Shown here one piece after another: positions 5,502 to 7,687 of a stretch of 7,687 nt of DNA. Position 1 is the first letter of the stretch. The number at the start of each line of letters is the position of its first letter. Below the pieces are notes generated by a model. It had not been told where the DNA came from and made no database searches. It was given only the letters and a program-made list of their open reading frames with translations. The stretch lies in NCBI GenBank assembly GCA_030643285.1, contig DAOWMC010000049.1, positions 1 to 7,687 of the forward strand. Direction: 5' to 3'. A program made the translations under genes and the position numbers. Origin of the DNA: Methanobacteriota archaeon. Its GTDB lineage: Archaea > Halobacteriota > Syntropharchaeia > DAOWMC01.

Positions 5502-6653
5502 GTGGAATTCTATAAAAATTTCTTTTCGGATTACAAGGATGGGCTTTCAAAAATTGAAGTCTGTGACGTTACACTAAGAGATGGTGAACAGACGCCAGGG
5601 GTATCATTCACAAGGGAAGAAAAAATTGATATTGCCCGAAAACTTGATGAGGTTGGTGTGGATGTTATTGAGGCTGGTTTTCCAATCGTATCCAAAGAAG
5701 AGGCAAAGATCGTTAGAGAAATTGCAAATCTGGGTCTTTGTGCAAAAACATGTGCACTTTCAAGGGCAACCAAATGTGACATAGATTGCGTCGCATCCTG
5801 TGATATAAACATCGTCGCCATCGTATTCGGAACATCGGATATTCATCTAAAGTATAAATATAAGGCTACAAGGCAGGAAGCAATCGAAAAAGCCACATCT
5901 GCCCTGGATTATGCAAAAGAATATGGTTTAACTGTTAGATTTGCGGCTGAAGATGCAACACGCACGGATCTTGACTTTCTAAAAGAATATTTTTTAGCCG
6001 GTGAGAAACACGGTGCCGATATGTTCAGTATTGCAGATACGGTCGGCATATTATCCCCTGATGCCATGCGTTTTTTGGTCGAAGAGATTAAAAAAGTATC
6101 CGATGTTCCAATTTGTATTCATTGCCATGATGATCTTGGGATGGCACTTGCAAATACACTTTCAGGGGCACAAGCAGGGGCAAAACAGCTCCATGCAACG
6201 GTAAACGGAATCGGTGAGCGGGCGGGAAATACGCCTCTTGAAGAGTTACTTACCGCATTATACGTGCAGTACGGTGTTAATAGCTATGACTTAACCCTTA
6301 TACATGAGCTATCTGAAATGGTAAAAAACTATTCTGGAATTGATATTTCAAAAAACAAGGCGGTGGTGGGTAGACATGCATTTGCACACGAATCGGGAAT
6401 ACATGTTGCAGCGGTCTTAGAGGAACCCATGACATATGAGCCGTTTTCGCCTGAATTAGTCGGTTCTGAAAGAGAATTTGTCCTGGGAAAACATACGGGA
6501 AAAAAAGGGCTTCGATATATGCTCGAAAAAGAGGGTCATGATATAGGGGACATGGAACTGGACTCTATTTTAGAAAATATCAAAAATAAAGCTTCAGTTA
6601 ACAAATTTATATCCCAAAAAGAGCTTAAAAGCCTTGTATTCGAGAAAATATAG
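5502..6653 (+). CDS. aksA: AksA-type homocitrate synthase / alpha-isopropylmalate synthase family protein
   Basis: A 383-residue DRE-TIM metallolyase. Visible signatures are CDVTLRDGEQTPG (21-33; the D of RDGEQ at 27 is a metal ligand), HCHDDLGMA (207-215; H207 and H209 metal ligands), NGIGERAGNTPLEEL (235-249; N235 ligand) and HESGIH (296-301). It ends soon after the linker region and lacks the C-terminal leucine-binding regulatory domain of LeuA, as in AksA, which condenses 2-oxoglutarate and longer homologues with acetyl-CoA in the 2-oxosuberate chain extension for coenzyme B. Related short enzymes make homocitrate for lysine or nitrogenase cofactor, or citramalate, so substrate cannot be settled by eye. 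The GTG at 5502 follows AAGGTGG by seven bases; an upstream in-frame TTG at 5478 has no such site. Confidence 0.85.
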   Translation: MEFYKNFFSDYKDGLSKIEVCDVTLRDGEQTPGVSFTREEKIDIARKLDEVGVDVIEAGFPIVSKEEAKIVREIANLGLCAKTCALSRATKCDIDCVASCDINIVAIVFGTSDIHLKYKYKATRQEAIEKATSALDYAKEYGLTVRFAAEDATRTDLDFLKEYFLAGEKHGADMFSIADTVGILSPDAMRFLVEEIKKVSDVPICIHCHDDLGMALANTLSGAQAGAKQLHATVNGIGERAGNTPLEELLTALYVQYGVNSYDLTLIHELSEMVKNYSGIDISKNKAVVGRHAFAHESGIHVAAVLEEPMTYEPFSPELVGSEREFVLGKHTGKKGLRYMLEKEGHDIGDMELDSILENIKNKASVNKFISQKELKSLVFEKI

Positions 6654-6767
6654 GGTATAGTAATGTGTGGTCTGCAACATGAAACAATATAACTCGAAAG
6701 TTATAAGTATAAATAATCACAAACAATCATAAAGTATGTTTATAAGTTATAAGAAGGAGGTGATTTG
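6654..6767 (+). promoter_or_regulatory. Intergenic promoter region ahead of the SCP2-like gene
   Basis: A perfect 7-bp inverted repeat with a four-base loop, TATAACT-CGAA-AGTTATA, spans 6688-6705. Its end touches a TATA-like word TATAAATAA (6708-6716), which would place the transcript start near 6737 and give a leader of about 30 bases. A second word TTTATAAG (6739-6746) is too close to the start codon for a transcript that carries the ribosome site. The palindrome right beside the TATA box could be a regulator site, or a weak end signal for aksA. AAGGAGGTGAT at 6754-6764 is an unusually complete ribosome binding site. Confidence 0.45.
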
Positions 6768-7430
6768 ATGGCAGGGTTTCCCGGAGCTTCTGGTCTGCCA
6801 ACTATGCCTTCCACACCAGGAATACCTCAAATGGGAGGTGGCGCAGGCGGTTTTGACATTGGACAAAATCAGCTTCAGATGGTTGGAATGGTAATAGATA
6901 TGCTGATTAATACAGCAGATGAAAAATATAGAGAATCATTAAGAGGAGTACATGGAAAAACGATACAACTCGATTTTGGTGATATGGGTTGTATGTTAAT
7001 GAGGGTAGACGGAAACAAGATAATTACATCTTATGGGAGAATTAAAAACCCTTCGACTTGGGTCCTGATTAAGAAAGAACCTAACGAGCTGCTGGAGCTG
7101 ATGTCTCCTGTTTTGGCCCCTATTTTGGGACCTGTGGTGCCATTAGCCATGCCGCTTCTATTAGAAGGAATAACAATCAGAAAGATCCTAAAACTGGTTG
7201 TGGGGATAATACCCGCCCTCCCAGGCTTCATACCTACCGTAAAGATGATAGGTGGGGGTCTTCTTAAGCGAACTGTAGTTATAAAAGGAGCTATCAGTCC
7301 CCTTTTACCAATTGTAGAAGTTATTCTGATACCGTTTTTGACTGGTGAAGAAGATCCTGATTGGATGCAACGAAAAGCTGATGATATGAAAGCGTTTGAC
7401 TCAGGGCCGCCTCCTGGATGGGGTATATAG
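6768..7430 (+). CDS. SCP2-like / hydrophobic protein of unknown function
   Basis: A 220-residue protein in three parts. Residues 1-35 are rich in Gly, Pro and Met (PTMPSTPGIPQMGGGAGG) and probably unstructured. Residues about 62-112 (GKTIQLDFGDMGC..., VDGNKIITSYGRI, NPSTWVLI, PNELLELM) resemble the beta-sheet half of SCP2-type lipid-binding domains, in which a G-x-hydrophobic-x-hydrophobic strand, a short hairpin and a (D/N)P-x-x-x-x-I strand precede an LLELM helix. Residues 113-190 are strongly hydrophobic with many prolines (PVLAPILGPVVPLAMPLLL, VVGIIPALPGFIP, ISPLLPIVEVILIPFL) and may bind lipid or associate with the membrane. The tail ends PPPGWGI. The ATG at 6768 is favoured over an adjacent TTG by ribosome-site spacing. 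The SCP2 link is tentative; the gene itself is secure. Confidence 0.7.
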   Translation: MAGFPGASGLPTMPSTPGIPQMGGGAGGFDIGQNQLQMVGMVIDMLINTADEKYRESLRGVHGKTIQLDFGDMGCMLMRVDGNKIITSYGRIKNPSTWVLIKKEPNELLELMSPVLAPILGPVVPLAMPLLLEGITIRKILKLVVGIIPALPGFIPTVKMIGGGLLKRTVVIKGAISPLLPIVEVILIPFLTGEEDPDWMQRKADDMKAFDSGPPPGWGI

Positions 7431-7451
7431 ATATAATATAGGTGAAATGAA

Positions 7452-7637
7452 ATGCCGTGTACGTATTTAGGAAGAGAACCAATGAGATGCACACTAAAAA
7501 GCGGTGGTGTAGAACAGTACGAAAACAACAAAGAAATTTGTGAAAGCGACAAATTTTCGAAGTGTCCCTGGATAAAACAATGCTTGTCCAAAGAGGAATA
7601 CATGCGTTTTTCGATGATGTGGGGCTTCTTTAAGTAG
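7452..7637 (+). CDS. Small cysteine-containing protein, unknown function
   Basis: A 61-residue protein with five cysteines (C3, C13, C30, C38, C44), in a CxxxxxxxxxC ... C-x7-CPW-x4-C arrangement, with a soluble, charged middle and an aromatic C-terminus (MRFSMMWGFFK). The cysteines could bind a metal or an iron-sulfur cluster, but no known motif is matched. The ATG at 7452 follows AGGTGA at a good distance, 21 bases after the SCP2-like stop, so the two are co-transcribed. A strong terminator overlaps its last codons. I do not recognise the family; its coding status rests on the ribosome site, the operon position and the terminator placed right at its stop. Confidence 0.7.
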   Translation: MPCTYLGREPMRCTLKSGGVEQYENNKEICESDKFSKCPWIKQCLSKEEYMRFSMMWGFFK

Positions 7638-7668
7638 CCACATCATAATTTCTTTTTTTTATTTTTAT
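7614..7668 (+). terminator. Hairpin plus T-run terminator
   Basis: A perfect 9-bp inverted repeat, ATGATGTGG (7614-7622) and CCACATCAT (7638-7646), encloses a 15-base loop and the stop codon of the 61-residue gene. It is followed by a long T-rich run (about 7649-7667, including eight T in a row). This is the clearest transcription end signal in the window and closes the plus-strand pair. In archaea the T-run alone often suffices, with the hairpin as an extra. Confidence 0.8.
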
Positions 7669-7687
7669 AGCTGATGTAAAAAAACTA

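Noticed and set aside
7031..7603. Minus-strand frame of 190 codons
   Set aside because: It is antisense to the SCP2-like gene and the small Cys gene, both of which have good ribosome sites, and its start shows no ribosome site.
1..7687. CRISPR array, insertion sequence, integrase or attachment site
   Set aside because: No regularly spaced direct repeats, transposase or recombinase motifs, or terminal inverted repeats were found; the gene content looks chromosomal.

Overview
This is an archaeal window. An H/ACA snoRNP Gar1 gene lies just ahead of what is probably a TFB (TFIIB-like) gene. TATA-type AT boxes sit about 25-35 nt before expected transcript starts, and strong GGAGGTGA-type ribosome sites combine with GTG as well as ATG starts. 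An AksA/LeuA-type homocitrate synthase and HdrB/HdrC-like proteins add a methanogen, ANME or alkane-oxidiser flavour (Euryarchaeota/Halobacteriota in the broad sense). No single gene fixes the lineage, and AksA-like and Hdr-like proteins also occur in other archaea.

Layout. Positions 1-323 (minus) hold gar1 and the first codons of the next gene. Positions 324-547 are non-coding: the gar1 promoter plus a GC-richer stretch of small hairpins downstream of the large operon. Positions 548-3862 (minus) are a tight six-gene run, read from right to left: membrane-anchored HdrC-like ferredoxin, two-CCG-domain HdrB-like protein, small membrane-anchored CxxxC/CxxC protein, two homologous multi-spanning membrane proteins, and a 57-residue two-helix membrane protein that is absent from simple long-ORF lists. 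Just upstream on the same strand (3901-5396) are a CYTH-domain protein and an HhH-GPD-like DNA glycosylase relative, joined by an ATGA overlap. Divergent from these, on the plus strand, is aksA (5502-6653). It is followed by a separately promoted pair: an SCP2-like/hydrophobic protein (6768-7430) and a 61-residue cysteine-containing protein (7452-7637), closed by a clear hairpin plus T-run terminator.

How it may work together. The HdrC-HdrB pair could pass electrons between a cytoplasmic thiol/disulfide or carrier and the membrane. The usual partners HdrA (flavin) and HdrE (cytochrome b) are not encoded here. Instead the operon carries paired membrane proteins, each with two cysteines in strongly conserved motifs (PCGRILA and NAAASCGPSPLGG). 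I infer a candidate membrane redox complex of unrecognised type; this is the most interesting object in the window. AksA, if it is the coenzyme B pathway enzyme, makes a precursor of one thiol of the heterodisulfide that true Hdr enzymes reduce, so the neighbourhood is thematically consistent but not proof of function.
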